Below are positions 18,611 to 30,112 of a stretch of DNA of 33,534 bases, one piece after another. The stretch is from Candidatus Delongbacteria bacterium. GTDB taxonomy: Bacteria > UBA4055. The translations under genes were made by a program, and so were the position numbers. How positions within the stretch are numbered: the first letter of the stretch is position 1; each line of letters starts with the position of its first letter. Below the pieces are notes generated by a model that was not told the origin of the DNA, searched no databases, and was given only the letters and a program-made list of their open reading frames with translations. The stretch covers positions 1-33,534 of the forward strand of contig JAQIDB010000029.1 in assembly GCA_027858225.1 (NCBI GenBank), read 5' to 3'.

Positions 18611-18769
18611 CTTTTTTTATTTAAGACACTGCATCAAGTTTAGGGTGATACTATTCATTAAAACAATATTAAAACGTAATATTTAAGGATATCTAATCTT
18701 TTTAAGTCGACGTGACTTTTTGACGGATGAGCGGTATGTTGAGTTACCTTTTATCATAATACGCTCTAA

Positions 18770-18800
18770 ATAAAAGAACCGCTCACTAAGTGAACGGTTC
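18770..18800 (-). terminator. Hairpin terminator of the 18815-20020 gene
   Basis: Minus strand GAACCGTTCACTTAGTGAGCGGTTCTTTTATTT. Confidence 0.65.
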
Positions 18801-18814
18801 ACATAAGTAAAAAT

Positions 18815-20020
18815 TTATTTTACAGTTACTTCAATTTTATCAATATTCTTAACAACTTCTCTTGCTACAGAAGGGAAGTAAATATTAGATTGACGTTTAT
18901 CGTTTTTAATAAAATCTTTAATGTTGACAATATTAGTTAAATTGAATGCAGTTCCAAAAGATCTTTCTGATTTTAGTATAGCATTACCCTTTTTATCAAT
19001 CAAAGTAATAGTGATCTTAGCAGCAGAAATGTTTTTAACAAACATATCTGTTTCATTACTTACATTCCCTGCATTAGGATTATAAACACCATCATCTATC
19101 TCACTTGAACCGCCTGAGAAATTCTGAATAGTTGTCTTTGCCATTTGATAAGCATTCGGAGATAGGTCAAGTCCTACATTAAGCTCAATATCAAAATAAG
19201 TAGCTCCACTTTTTGGGATCAAGTTTGAACTTTTTACATAAGCTTCAAATCCTTTAATAATGTTATTTGATAGTAAAAATTGTTTACTAAATCCAGATGC
19301 TTGTCCACCATCAGCAGCATGAAGATCAGAAGCAAAAAAACCGGTTCCATAAGTTGCACCTAATGCTTCAGTATAGTATTGTTTAGCTAGTGTACTATTC
19401 GGATTCTCTTTATATGCATTTTCAAAGAAAGACATAGCTACTTGAGGTTGATTTTGTCTCATAGCCATTTTACCTTTGTAAACATTTGAAAGGTTCATAG
19501 TATTAGATGTAAGGTCAATCGTTTTCAACTTAGCAACTTGAGCTGGATTTAAGGTCATTTTCAAGTTTCTACCTATTGGCTGCACAACGTAAGATACTAT
19601 GGTAAATAAATCATTAGAGTAACCTTGAATCACTATAGGTGAAGAAGTTGTTGTATCTTGAAAACTGTGAACTATAATATTAACAGGAAGGCTTTGGTCA
19701 GGGTTTAGTTTATAGTTACCTGTAACAATAAAGTCTAGATTGAATTTTTCTTTTAGTGTATTAAAAGAAGCAATATTTCCGGTATTCAAGAATGGATTTC
19801 CATTTGCTTTCATGTAAGCATAAAGGTCATCATCTTTTACTATATTAACTTCCTCAAGTTTTGAAAACTTCTCAGAGATTATATCCATTAACGCATAACC
19901 CATCCATTGTCCATCAGGGCTTCCTGAAGATTGTGATAAGGAGTAAAATCCTACATTTACTTTTGCGAATACGATTGAAGTTGTGATCAACGCAAAGAAT
20001 AATATTCGTTTCAACATCAT
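18815..20020 (-). CDS. Exported protein with CsgG/FlgO-like N-terminal region and TPR-like segment, unknown function
   Basis: Signal peptide; NIVKDDDLYAYMKANG...FIVTGNYKL... TPR-like GKMAMRQNQPQVAMSFFENAYKENPNSTLAKQYYTEAL; GAGGG before ATGATG. Confidence 0.7.
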   Translation of the reverse strand: MMLKRILFFALITTSIVFAKVNVGFYSLSQSSGSPDGQWMGYALMDIISEKFSKLEEVNIVKDDDLYAYMKANGNPFLNTGNIASFNTLKEKFNLDFIVTGNYKLNPDQSLPVNIIVHSFQDTTTSSPIVIQGYSNDLFTIVSYVVQPIGRNLKMTLNPAQVAKLKTIDLTSNTMNLSNVYKGKMAMRQNQPQVAMSFFENAYKENPNSTLAKQYYTEALGATYGTGFFASDLHAADGGQASGFSKQFLLSNNIIKGFEAYVKSSNLIPKSGATYFDIELNVGLDLSPNAYQMAKTTIQNFSGGSSEIDDGVYNPNAGNVSNETDMFVKNISAAKITITLIDKKGNAILKSERSFGTAFNLTNIVNIKDFIKNDKRQSNIYFPSVAREVVKNIDKIEVTVK

Positions 20021-20047
20021 TTTTCCCTCTATTTCTTTTTTAGTTAT

Positions 20048-20105
20048 TTTATGCCTGTAGCTAGTAATTCATACCTTGCAACTTTATGCCTGTAGCTAGT
20101 AATTC
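20048..20105. repeat. 23-nt direct repeat, 35-nt period
   Basis: tttatgcctgtagctagtaattc at 20048 and 20083, exact. Confidence 0.85.
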
Positions 20106-20214
20106 TTACTTTACTTTGACAAAAATAGTTCAATTTTGCTTTTTTAGCAAGAAAAAACTAAATGGTAATAAACTTCAAAAATAACATTCAAACATATTAA
20201 CTTAACATCAGTTT

Positions 20215-20272
20215 AAATAATAATTGACTTGAATTCATAGTTCGTATAGTTATAAATAATAATTAACTTGAA
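20215..20272. repeat. 19-nt near-exact direct repeat, 39-nt period
   Basis: aaataataattgacttgaa at 20215 and aaataataattaacttgaa at 20254 (18/19). Confidence 0.75.
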
Positions 20273-20316
20273 ATAAAGATGGGTTAATTATAAATTCTAT
20301 AGTATCAGAATATAAA

Positions 20317-23300
20317 TTGAGTTACAGGCTTTCATTGAGAAGAACCTTAATCATCAACATATTAGTAATAGCTTCGATATTGTTTTCCGGAGAAATTGAC
20401 TTTGACAAGATTTATAGAAGATATGAAATAAAGGAAATAATGTTGAATGATTCCGTATCAGCAGAAGAATATTCAATTTCTCAGGATAAAGCAGTTCCCG
20501 AAAGTAAATTAGCCCACTCAGGTTTGATTTACAGAGGAATTAAGCTTAATGCAGATTCCGGTGTGGATATAGTTTCAGGATTTAACTTGAATCTTCAAGG
20601 TGAGATCAGCAAAAACTTAGAAGTAACAGCAGTTTTAAGTGATGATAATCTTGCTTTAACAGAGGAAGGGACTAGCGAATCATTATCAGAGATAGATAAT
20701 ATATATATTCAATTTAAACATCCGCATTTTCTTTCCAGGATGGGAAATTACGATATAAAATATACCAAAAGGGGAGAGTTTGGTGATTTTAGTAAGGACT
20801 TATCGGGTGTGTTATTGAAGACAAACTATAAAAGTAATCATCTGGATGCATTTATATCTTCGGAAAGCTCATCTTACAAAAGCATTGAGATCAATGGGAT
20901 CGAAGGAATTCAGGGTCCATATATTTTAGACTCGGACATTAAAAATCTTAATGAAATAATTCCAGGAAGTGAAGATGTTTATTTTAATGGTATTGAGCTA
21001 TCCAAAGGGAAAGATTACTATATTGATTATTTCAGCAACCAAATTTTCTTTACAGCATCAAAACCGATATCTCAAGATGATAAAATAATAGTAGATCTGG
21101 AGTACACGAATAATGATTACAAAAAGTATGTTTATGGTATATTTTCTGAGAATAAATTCTTAAATGATAAATTGATTTTTCAGGCAGATTATTATACTGA
21201 GACCGATGATGACGAAAATCCATTATCTTTCGATGGAACGAATGAAGAAATGCAAATAATTACAGATGCCGGTGAAGATAGTAATAATTCATATATCACT
21301 GGTGTTTCTTTCTTAGGAATTAATGAAGGAGATTATAATATTTTACCGGATTCGCTTCATTATGAATATATAGGTAGGGATCTTGGAGAATATGATGTAG
21401 TATTTTCTAAGTTTGAAGGAACAGGTGAATATATTTTAGAATACGATAGTTTAGGTTCGATATATTATGTCTACGATCCTATTAGCGGTGGAGATTATTT
21501 ACCATTGAAATATCTGCCATTGCCAACAAATCTGAATATTATTCATTCAAATTTAAGTTATGAAGGAGAAATTCTTTCCTTTTCAGTTGAAGGAATTACT
21601 TCGAGTTACGAAAATAATAAAATTGCAAAAAATTCATCCAAAGATTTTGGTGGATTCGGTGATCATGAAAAGATCTCTCTAAAAACCAAAGATGTTAAAT
21701 TATTCGATATAAACACAGGAAAGTATAAATTTTCAATTTCAAGAAAATACTATAATGATAAGTTAGTGCTAGCTGAAAGATTGTCAGATTCAAATTTCAG
21801 TGATAACATTGGTATTGATGTTGATCAAGATTCAACCAGCTATGAAAAATATTTATTTTCAGTGGAACATAAACTGTACAGGTATCTTACAAATAGGGTC
21901 GATCTATCATATTATAAATTATCTCCCGGAATAGAAACTCAAAGATCAGATGTTGGCCTACTCGGAGATTTTAATTCATACGGCTATAAATTAAATTACA
22001 GCAATAGGATCAGCGATTCCGATATAGAAGAAAGCAGGTTTGAAAGCTATTATGCTAATGTTTATCTAAAATTTTTAAAGTTGAAAATATCTCCTTTCAT
22101 TGCAAAAGAAAAAAGAATTAATACTATCATAGGTCTTGAGACCGGAAAAATGGAAGATAAGTTCGGATTAGCGATGGATTATGTCCAGGGTTCTCACAAT
22201 CTAAAAAATACTGCCGGTTATAATGTTTTCAGCGATTTTGATGAACATTGGGAAGAAAGTAAATACCAGCTGTCGAACTCTTTGGAGTATAAAGGCAGAT
22301 ATAGTACAAATTTGACTTCAGAATTAGTATGGAACTGGATATCAAATACAGTTGTAGATTCTTCTGACAATTACTATAATCTTATCAGTGCAAAATCAAA
22401 TTATAATTATAAAAGGAATTATAGAGTCTTTGCCAGCTATGAGACAGAAAGAACTTTAGAGTATAATAAGCTTAAATATTTCTATAAAGTGGAAGAGGGT
22501 AGGGGGAACTATAGATTGGTGGATGGAGAATATATTCCGGATGAATTTGGAGACTATAATTACTATATCGTAAATATGGACGATCCAAGAAGTGCTACAG
22601 GTGTTAAACTCGACCTAAGAACTTATATTGACATTCCTGATATGAAAAATAATGAAAATATTTTATACTGGCTTTCAAGGATCGATATTGAAGAGAATAT
22701 CAGAATAGAAGAAAGATCTTTAACAAAGGATCCATTAGATTTGATATTACTAAATTTACCGACTTTTCAAAATGATTCGACAATAATTGGTACGATAGAA
22801 TCAGAGACAAAATTGTATTTCTTAAAAAAAGGTAATACAGGACTAAATTATTCTTTAAAGCTCATAGAAAGATTGAGGAATGATTATATTTTCTATGGAG
22901 AGAAGGATGAGAATACAGAGCAATATTTAGAATTTAGAACAAAATATAATGCAATTAGGACAAAATTTGGCTACAAGAATTCTCGATCTTTGAAATATCA
23001 AGTAAATCCAACTTTTGTTACTGACGATTTAAATAAGAATAATGTAAACCTAGATGTCTCTTATGATTTTAACAAGAACCTTAAATTTACTATAAATGTT
23101 GGATATGGATTGGAAGAAGAGATCGTAAGAAATATCAATTCTAAAGAATTAAGTATTATGCCCTCATTTAGTTTTGCTTTTTTAAGAAATGGTATTTTAA
23201 GATCAAGTTTCAAATTTATCAATGTAAGCTCAAATGCAGATGATATTCCATATTCTATGAATGCAGGTTTGGGAAAGGGACAAAGTTATAAATGGAATTC

Positions 23301-23421
23301 GACAGCAAATTATTCATTTAGTAAAAGTATTAAAGGAAATCTTTATTACACCGGACGATATTATTCTTACGACTCAAAACCTTTTCACGAATTAAGGTTA
23401 GAAGTCCGAATGGAATTTTAG
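20317..23421 (+). CDS. Large outer-membrane/beta-barrel-like exported protein (TTG start)
   Basis: Signal peptide; GIEGIQGPYILD...VIPGSEDVYFNGIELSKGKDYYIDYFSNQIFFT-type block (here EIIPGSEDVYFNG); long alternating Tyr/Asn-rich strands; terminal aromatic ...LEVRMEF. Confidence 0.7.
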   Translation: MSYRLSLRRTLIINILVIASILFSGEIDFDKIYRRYEIKEIMLNDSVSAEEYSISQDKAVPESKLAHSGLIYRGIKLNADSGVDIVSGFNLNLQGEISKNLEVTAVLSDDNLALTEEGTSESLSEIDNIYIQFKHPHFLSRMGNYDIKYTKRGEFGDFSKDLSGVLLKTNYKSNHLDAFISSESSSYKSIEINGIEGIQGPYILDSDIKNLNEIIPGSEDVYFNGIELSKGKDYYIDYFSNQIFFTASKPISQDDKIIVDLEYTNNDYKKYVYGIFSENKFLNDKLIFQADYYTETDDDENPLSFDGTNEEMQIITDAGEDSNNSYITGVSFLGINEGDYNILPDSLHYEYIGRDLGEYDVVFSKFEGTGEYILEYDSLGSIYYVYDPISGGDYLPLKYLPLPTNLNIIHSNLSYEGEILSFSVEGITSSYENNKIAKNSSKDFGGFGDHEKISLKTKDVKLFDINTGKYKFSISRKYYNDKLVLAERLSDSNFSDNIGIDVDQDSTSYEKYLFSVEHKLYRYLTNRVDLSYYKLSPGIETQRSDVGLLGDFNSYGYKLNYSNRISDSDIEESRFESYYANVYLKFLKLKISPFIAKEKRINTIIGLETGKMEDKFGLAMDYVQGSHNLKNTAGYNVFSDFDEHWEESKYQLSNSLEYKGRYSTNLTSELVWNWISNTVVDSSDNYYNLISAKSNYNYKRNYRVFASYETERTLEYNKLKYFYKVEEGRGNYRLVDGEYIPDEFGDYNYYIVNMDDPRSATGVKLDLRTYIDIPDMKNNENILYWLSRIDIEENIRIEERSLTKDPLDLILLNLPTFQNDSTIIGTIESETKLYFLKKGNTGLNYSLKLIERLRNDYIFYGEKDENTEQYLEFRTKYNAIRTKFGYKNSRSLKYQVNPTFVTDDLNKNNVNLDVSYDFNKNLKFTINVGYGLEEEIVRNINSKELSIMPSFSFAFLRNGILRSSFKFINVSSNADDIPYSMNAGLGKGQSYKWNSTANYSFSKSIKGNLYYTGRYYSYDSKPFHELRLEVRMEF

Positions 23422-23478
23422 ACTTGAAAAACATATTAATGTTAGATATATTTGAACAAAACTAATAGGAGTTTAATT

Positions 23479-24606
23479 ATGTATAAGAATTTGTTGATAA
23501 TTTTTACTATTACAATGGCATTATTGATATTGTCATGCTCAAAAAAACCTAATTATACTGTCAAAGAAATCGATGGAGTAAAATATTACTTCAATAAATC
23601 GGAACCTTCTACAGTATTGAATATAAATCCTGTTGAATTATTTGAGATAGATGGTGTGAATGCCAGTATGCCAGATTCAGTAAAAGGCTTTGAAAGTATC
23701 ACTAAGATACTTACAGATTATAATGATAATATTTATATCTTAGACGGAAATAAAGCTGTTATAAAAAAATATAACAATAAAGGTGAATTTGATAAGCTAA
23801 TTGGTGAAAAAGGGAAAACTGTAGAGCTTTTTACAGCTCCTAGAGAAATTGCACTGATGTATGACACTCTTGTTGTATACGATGAGAATCCCAAAAGATA
23901 TACCAGATATCTTACAAATGGAACTTATCTTTCCTCTCAAATACTTATGTCTACGAACCCTCCTCAATACTTAACTTCAGACGGTAAGACAAACCTTGCT
24001 GCATTTCAATTTGTAAAGTACATAGATAGAATTGACAGTGTGAAATATATGAATAATGATATTTGTTTACTTTCAGATAGATTTAAAGTTACTAAGGTAG
24101 TAAAACAGATAAAATATTCTCCTAATGCACCTGATTTTTTCATTCCTGATATGTTTACGACATATTGTCAAAAAGACGGAAATTTCTATATTGCAAATAA
24201 TGAAAGCGATAAATATTCTATTGAAGTAAAAAACTCCAGGGCTAATTTAAAATATGTTATTGAGAAGGAATATGAGAAATTACCATACAATTCATACGAA
24301 ATAGGACAGGTTAATCAGTTTATTAAAAGAGTAAGTGGTTCTTCTGTTGATACTACTAAAGTATTTTATAAAAAAGCTGTAAATATGGTTTATGTAGATA
24401 AATATGACAGAGTATGGGCATTACCTTCAGTACAAAGAACTACTGAGAACGAAGCTACACATTATGTTGATATTTTTAAAGATGGAATCTTTTTAGATAG
24501 GATCATTCTTGATGTTGTAGGAAGAGATGAGTCATTCCTATTATCAGGGAATCGTATATATGTGACCAATTCTGTTACTAAAAAGATTACCGTCTATGAG
24601 TATTAG
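23479..24606 (+). CDS. 6-bladed beta-propeller lipoprotein, paralogue of the 9563-10729 product
   Basis: Lipobox LILSCSKK; blade motif [28 protein letters not shown]-terminal [10 protein letters not shown]...GNRIYV...[13 protein letters not shown] before ATG. Confidence 0.78.
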   Translation: MYKNLLIIFTITMALLILSCSKKPNYTVKEIDGVKYYFNKSEPSTVLNINPVELFEIDGVNASMPDSVKGFESITKILTDYNDNIYILDGNKAVIKKYNNKGEFDKLIGEKGKTVELFTAPREIALMYDTLVVYDENPKRYTRYLTNGTYLSSQILMSTNPPQYLTSDGKTNLAAFQFVKYIDRIDSVKYMNNDICLLSDRFKVTKVVKQIKYSPNAPDFFIPDMFTTYCQKDGNFYIANNESDKYSIEVKNSRANLKYVIEKEYEKLPYNSYEIGQVNQFIKRVSGSSVDTTKVFYKKAVNMVYVDKYDRVWALPSVQRTTENEATHYVDIFKDGIFLDRIILDVVGRDESFLLSGNRIYVTNSVTKKITVYEY

Positions 24607-27600
24607 AAAAGAAATAAAGAAGAGGATACTTGTTCTTGATGGTGCTATGGGAACAATGATTCAATCTTATAAATTGACAGAACAGGACTTTCGTGGTTCT
24701 GAGTTTATAGGTAGTACAGTTGATCAAAAAGGCAATAACGATCTTTTATCTTTAACCCAGCCTGATATAATTGGTGAAATTCACAGTAAATATTTATCTG
24801 CAGGTGCTGATATAATTGAAACGAATTCATTCAATTCAAATAAAATATCATTAGTTGAGTACAAGGTTGAAGATCAATGTTATCGACTAAATTATGAATC
24901 TGCTGTATTAGCTAGGAAAAAAGTTGATGCCTATCTGAATGATCATCCGGAAGAAAGTAAATTTGTAGCGGGATCAATTGGACCTTCAAGTAAATCATTG
25001 TCTATTGCTTCAGGTAGTGATGATCCAAGCAAAAGAGAACTTACTTTCGATGAAGTAAAAGATGCTTATGCAGATCAGATCAAAGGTCTAATTGATGGTG
25101 GTGTTGATGCACTCCTTGTTGAAACAGTCTTTGACACACTGAATGCTAAAGCAGTACTGAGTGTCATCAATGACATTCTTTCAGAGAAAAATATAGATAT
25201 ACCTATCATGGTATCTGGTACTTTGACCGAAGGTAGAACACTGGCAGGTCAAACCCTTGATGCATTTTATTATTCACTGGGACATGCAAATCTTTTAAGT
25301 ATAGGACTGAATTGTTCAACCGGAGCTAAAGAGCTCCGGTCTCATATAGAAGAACTTGCAAAGATCGCTGAATGCAATGTAAGTGCTCATCCTAATGCGG
25401 GATTTCCAGACCAGTTTGGTGATTATAGCCAGAGTGGAAGGGATATGGCAGATATAGTTGAAGATTACATACAGAATGATTTTGTTAATATTATCGGTGG
25501 CTGCTGTGGAACCAGACCTGAGCACATAAAAGAGATAGCAGCTGTTGCAAAAAAATATAAACCTAGAGAAATTCCAAAATTTTATAAGGTCAGCAGATAT
25601 TGCGGACTTGAAACTTTAAATGTTACTTCTGAAAGTAATTTTATAAATGTAGGCGAAAGAACAAATGTTGCAGGATCTAAGAAATTCCTTAGATTAATCT
25701 CCAAAGGGAAATATGAAAAAGCAATTTCAGTTGCCAGAAATCAAGTAGAAGGTGGAGCGCAGGTCATTGATGTTTGTATGGATGATGCAATGCTTGATTC
25801 TGAGACTAAAATGGTTGAATTCTTAAACCTTATAGCTACAGAACATGACGTGTCAAAACTGCCGATCATGATAGATTCATCAGAGTGGTCTGTGATAGAA
25901 GCCGGCTTAAAATGTGTTCAGGGAAAATCGATCGTAAATTCTATCAGCTTGAAAGAAGGTGATGAAGTTTTCTTAGACCATGCAAATAAGATCAATAATT
26001 ACGGTGCTTCAGTTGTTGTAATGCTTTTCGATGAACAGGGGCAGGCAACCAGTTTTGAAAGAAAAATAGAAATAGCTAAACGTTCATATAAATTGTTAAC
26101 GGAAAAGATCAATTTTCCACCAGAGAATATAATATTTGATCCGAATATTCTTTCAATTGCAACTGGGATGGAAGAACATGATAATTACGCAGTTAATTTT
26201 ATAAATGCTACGAAATGGATCAAAGAAAATCTTCCATTCGCGAAAGTAAGTGGCGGAGTCAGTAACTTGTCATTCTCGTTCAGAGGAAATAATGTTGTCA
26301 GAGAAGCTATGCACTCAGTATTTCTTCATTATGCTATAAAAGCAGGTTTGGATATGGGAATTGTAAATCCAGCGACACTGGCTATTTATGATGATATTCC
26401 CGAAGAATTATTAGATCTTGTTGAGGATGTTATTCTAAACAAACGAAAAGACGCTACAGACAGGCTTGTAACTTATGCAAATAATATAGATATTACTGCT
26501 TCCACTGAGGAAAAGATAAAGGAATGGAGACTGCTTTCTGTCGATGATAGAATATCCCATTCTGTTGTAAGTGGTATAACAGACTATATTGAAGAAGATC
26601 TTGATGAAATATATAAGAAACTAAACGATTCAACTGCTGTGATCGAAGGACCTTTGATGGCCGGCATGAATAAAGTGGGTGATCTTTTCAGAACTGGTAA
26701 AATGTTTCTGCCTCAGGTAATCAAAAGTGCAAGAGTTATGAAACAAGCAGTAGCATACTTAACTCCATTGATCGAACTGGAAAAGACTTCTACAAAAACT
26801 TCTAATTTCTCCGGTAAGATATTGATGGCTACGGTCAAAGGTGATGTTCACGATATTGGAAAGAACATTGTGGGTATCGTACTTTCCTGTAACAACTATG
26901 AGATCATTGATATGGGAGTTATGGTCGCTGCCGATAAGATAGTTGAAGCTGCGATTAAGGAAAAACCTGATGTTATAGGTTTAAGTGGATTGATATCACC
27001 TTCATTAAATGAGATGATCCACCTTGCGTCAGAACTACAAAGAGCAGGTCTTAAAATTCCTTTAATGATAGGTGGAGCAGCTACATCAAAGATACACACC
27101 GCAATGAAGATAGATCATGAATATGATGCTCCGGTTATTTATGTAAGAGATGCAACTCAAGCAGTAAATGTTGTTAACGAGCTGATGTCGGCTAAGACAA
27201 GAGATTCTTTCGTTGAAAATTTATCTGCTGAATATCAAAGAACAAAACAACAGTATCTTGCAACACAGGACCAGAAATATATCAGCATTACAGAAGCTAG
27301 AGAGAATAAATTTAAAATAGATTGGAATAATTTCTCAATAAAAGCACCTCCTTTAGTAATAGAAATACATAAGAATTATAGTTTGGCAGAAATTTCAGAA
27401 TATATCAATTGGACACAATTCTTATATGCTTGGGAGATTAATGGGAATTATCCTCAGGTGCTTAACGATGAGAACAAAGGGGAAGAGGCTACTAAGCTTA
27501 TTTCTGATGCACAAGATATGATCAATGATATTATAGAGAAGAAAATGATTTCAGCTGATGCGGTTTACGGATTGTTTCCTGCAAATTCGGCTGACGATGA

Positions 27601-28132
27601 TATAAATATTTATGAGAATGAGAATAGAGAAAGAGTGATCGCTATTCTAACAAATCAAAGGAATCAGGAATTATTGGAAGATAGTAAGGCTAACTTATGT
27701 TTATCAGACTTTATTGCTCCAGTTGACTCAGAGAAGAAAGATTATGTTGGTGCATTTGTAATTTCTACAGGAGTTGGATTGGATAAATGGATCAGTAAAT
27801 TCAAAGAAGATAATGACAGCTATAAAGCTTTATTGTTGCAAACTTTAGCTGATAGATTTGTAGAAGCATTCTCGGAGTTACTTTTCAAAAAAATCAGAAC
27901 AGATATATGGGGTTATTCTGTAGATAAAGAACAGGGAATCAAACCTGCTTACGGTTATCCAACTTGTCCAGATCACAGTGAAAAGAGAAAAATATTTGAT
28001 ATACTCAGTGTTGAAGAGAATTTAGGAGTGAAATTAACAGAGAATTTTGCAATGGATCCAGTGTCATCAGTTTGTGGTTTATATCTTGCAAATAAAGCAG
28101 CAACATATTTCTCTGTAGGGGACAAACAATGA
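24596..28132 (+). CDS. metH: Cobalamin-dependent methionine synthase
   Basis: [77 protein letters not shown]-terminal AdoMet activation domain [11 protein letters not shown]. Confidence 0.97.
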   Translation: MSIRKEIKKRILVLDGAMGTMIQSYKLTEQDFRGSEFIGSTVDQKGNNDLLSLTQPDIIGEIHSKYLSAGADIIETNSFNSNKISLVEYKVEDQCYRLNYESAVLARKKVDAYLNDHPEESKFVAGSIGPSSKSLSIASGSDDPSKRELTFDEVKDAYADQIKGLIDGGVDALLVETVFDTLNAKAVLSVINDILSEKNIDIPIMVSGTLTEGRTLAGQTLDAFYYSLGHANLLSIGLNCSTGAKELRSHIEELAKIAECNVSAHPNAGFPDQFGDYSQSGRDMADIVEDYIQNDFVNIIGGCCGTRPEHIKEIAAVAKKYKPREIPKFYKVSRYCGLETLNVTSESNFINVGERTNVAGSKKFLRLISKGKYEKAISVARNQVEGGAQVIDVCMDDAMLDSETKMVEFLNLIATEHDVSKLPIMIDSSEWSVIEAGLKCVQGKSIVNSISLKEGDEVFLDHANKINNYGASVVVMLFDEQGQATSFERKIEIAKRSYKLLTEKINFPPENIIFDPNILSIATGMEEHDNYAVNFINATKWIKENLPFAKVSGGVSNLSFSFRGNNVVREAMHSVFLHYAIKAGLDMGIVNPATLAIYDDIPEELLDLVEDVILNKRKDATDRLVTYANNIDITASTEEKIKEWRLLSVDDRISHSVVSGITDYIEEDLDEIYKKLNDSTAVIEGPLMAGMNKVGDLFRTGKMFLPQVIKSARVMKQAVAYLTPLIELEKTSTKTSNFSGKILMATVKGDVHDIGKNIVGIVLSCNNYEIIDMGVMVAADKIVEAAIKEKPDVIGLSGLISPSLNEMIHLASELQRAGLKIPLMIGGAATSKIHTAMKIDHEYDAPVIYVRDATQAVNVVNELMSAKTRDSFVENLSAEYQRTKQQYLATQDQKYISITEARENKFKIDWNNFSIKAPPLVIEIHKNYSLAEISEYINWTQFLYAWEINGNYPQVLNDENKGEEATKLISDAQDMINDIIEKKMISADAVYGLFPANSADDDINIYENENRERVIAILTNQRNQELLEDSKANLCLSDFIAPVDSEKKDYVGAFVISTGVGLDKWISKFKEDNDSYKALLLQTLADRFVEAFSELLFKKIRTDIWGYSVDKEQGIKPAYGYPTCPDHSEKRKIFDILSVEENLGVKLTENFAMDPVSSVCGLYLANKAATYFSVGDKQ

Positions 28133-29085
28133 AAGTTATAGATCTTATAAATAATAATAAAACCGGTAAACCGTTATTTACATTTGAATTACTACCTCCA
28201 GTGAAAGGTCATAGTATTGAAAAGCTTTATAAATCAATCGACCCGTTAATTGAATTTGATCCTGCATATATAAATATTACTTATCATCAATCTGAAATGA
28301 TGGAGGTAGTACAGTCAGATGGTTCTCTTGCTAATAGACTGGTAAGAAAACGACCTGGAACAGTAGCTATTGCTGCGGCTCTACAGAATAAGTACAATAT
28401 ACCTGTTGTTTCTCATTTAATCTGTGGTGGAACAAATAAGGATGAAACAGAAGATACTCTTATCGATTTGAATTTTCTCGGAGTTGACAATATCTTAGCT
28501 TTGAGAGGTGATTCTAAAAGAAGTGCAGAGTTTATTCCTGAAAAAAACGGTTATTCCAATGCAAGTGAGCTTGTTGAGCAAATCGTTAATATGAATGCGG
28601 GGAAATATCTTACTAAAGACATTTTTGATATGCTTAAGACTGACTTTAGCATTGGAGTTGCAGGTTATCCTGAGGTGCATAAGGAAGCGGTGGATATGAA
28701 GTCTGATCTTGAATTTCTAAAGATGAAAGTTGATAAGGGTGCTGATTATATAGTAACTCAGATGTTCTTTGATAATAAATATTATTTCGATTTTGTAAAA
28801 GCTTGCAGAGAGGTAGGGATCACAGTTCCTATAATACCGGGAATTAAACCGATTTCAGCTATGAATGATATTAACTTACTTGAACCAACTTTTAAGATAC
28901 ATTTACCTGAAGAGCTTGTTGCTGAGGTAAAGAAGTGTAAGACTAACCGTGAAGCAAGAGCTGTAGGAGTTGAGTGGTGTATCAAGCAGTCGAAGGAACT
29001 TGCAGCTGCAGGTGTTCCAGGATTGCATTATTATACTTTGGGGATGAGTCGGAATATAAAGCGTATTGCAAAGGAAGTGTTTTAG
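28129..29085 (+). CDS. metF: 5,10-methylenetetrahydrofolate reductase
   Basis: [74 protein letters not shown] overlap with metH. Confidence 0.95.
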   Translation: MKVIDLINNNKTGKPLFTFELLPPVKGHSIEKLYKSIDPLIEFDPAYINITYHQSEMMEVVQSDGSLANRLVRKRPGTVAIAAALQNKYNIPVVSHLICGGTNKDETEDTLIDLNFLGVDNILALRGDSKRSAEFIPEKNGYSNASELVEQIVNMNAGKYLTKDIFDMLKTDFSIGVAGYPEVHKEAVDMKSDLEFLKMKVDKGADYIVTQMFFDNKYYFDFVKACREVGITVPIIPGIKPISAMNDINLLEPTFKIHLPEELVAEVKKCKTNREARAVGVEWCIKQSKELAAAGVPGLHYYTLGMSRNIKRIAKEVF

Positions 29086-29126
29086 AACTTCGTGTTTCTG
29101 CGTTGAAAATGTTGTAAAGGAAAAAT

Positions 29127-29606
29127 ATGACAAAATTTGAAGATAGTTATATAGGTAATCTTCGTAAGAAGATCGGAAAAGATAAGATAATTGTACCCGG
29201 AGCAAGGGCTGTTATTAGAAATGAAAAAGGTGAAGTTCTTCTAATTAAACGTAAAGATACAGGTCGATGGGGAATGCCTGCTGGAGCAGTAGAACTTGGG
29301 AATAGTGTTACGGACACGTTGAAAAGAGAAGTATTTGAAGAAACAGGGCTCAGAGTAATTTCTTTCAGACCTTTATCGGTTTATACAGATTCTAAATACT
29401 CTTTTGAGTATCCAAATGGTGATAAAATTCAGATGTTTGCTTTAGTGTTTTTGGTAGATGAATGGGATGGGGATCTTGTTTCTGAAACTGATGAAACGAG
29501 TGATATTGGATTTTTCTCATTAAACGATCTTCCTGATACACATGAAGTGTATTTGGAGACATTAGAAGATTTGAAGAATTTTAATGGTGAATTGATTGTG
29601 AAATAA
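29127..29606 (+). CDS. Nudix hydrolase
   Basis: Nudix box GAVELGNSVTDTLKREVFEETGLRV (GX5EX7REUXEEXGU). Confidence 0.93.
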   Translation: MTKFEDSYIGNLRKKIGKDKIIVPGARAVIRNEKGEVLLIKRKDTGRWGMPAGAVELGNSVTDTLKREVFEETGLRVISFRPLSVYTDSKYSFEYPNGDKIQMFALVFLVDEWDGDLVSETDETSDIGFFSLNDLPDTHEVYLETLEDLKNFNGELIVK

Positions 29607-29609
29607 TAT

Positions 29610-30092
29610 CTATAATTTATACCCAATCGTTCTCAAAAATTCCTTTCTCCACTTTTTCCCGTCTTCATCTTCAATTCCTTTCGAAGCAAAACCATCAATA
29701 ACTCCCATAATACCACGACCTTGCTCAGAAGTAGCTACAATAACTTCAGTAGGATTTGCTGTTGCACAGAAGATTCTGCAAACTTCAGGTACATCTTTGA
29801 TTCTACCAAGAACATTGATAGGGAATGCTTCTCTCATTACAATAATAAAAATATGACCGGCTGATATCTTATAGGCATTATCTGTGGCTATCTTAGTAAG
29901 TTCTTCATCGTTACCATCATATCTGACAAGTTGCTCACCAGATGCTTCACAAAAAGCCAGACCAAATTTTACGTTCGGTACAGTATTAACCATTGCTTCG
30001 TAAATATCTTCGATAGTTTTAATAAAATGGGATTGACCAAGAATGATATTTGCATCTTCAGGGAAATCGAGTTTTACAAGTTCAGTATTCAT
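29610..30092 (-). CDS. Adenosine-specific kinase (DUF355-like)
   Basis: NIILGQSHFIKTIEDIYEAMVNTVPNVKFGLAFCEASGEQLVRYDGND...GHIFIIVM...VCRIFCATANPTEVIVA; start MNTELVKL after AAAGGAG. Confidence 0.85.
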   Translation of the reverse strand: MNTELVKLDFPEDANIILGQSHFIKTIEDIYEAMVNTVPNVKFGLAFCEASGEQLVRYDGNDEELTKIATDNAYKISAGHIFIIVMREAFPINVLGRIKDVPEVCRIFCATANPTEVIVATSEQGRGIMGVIDGFASKGIEDEDGKKWRKEFLRTIGYKL

Positions 30093-30112
30093 TTTTTTCT
30101 CTCCTTTGCAGT

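Noticed and set aside
24500-24600. Cobalamin or SAM riboswitch upstream of metH
   Set aside because: metH starts inside the preceding coding sequence, leaving no leader space.
29085-29126. Possible fourth gene-tail echo after metF (GTGTTT repeated)
   Set aside because: Only six nucleotides match and the stop codon is not included.
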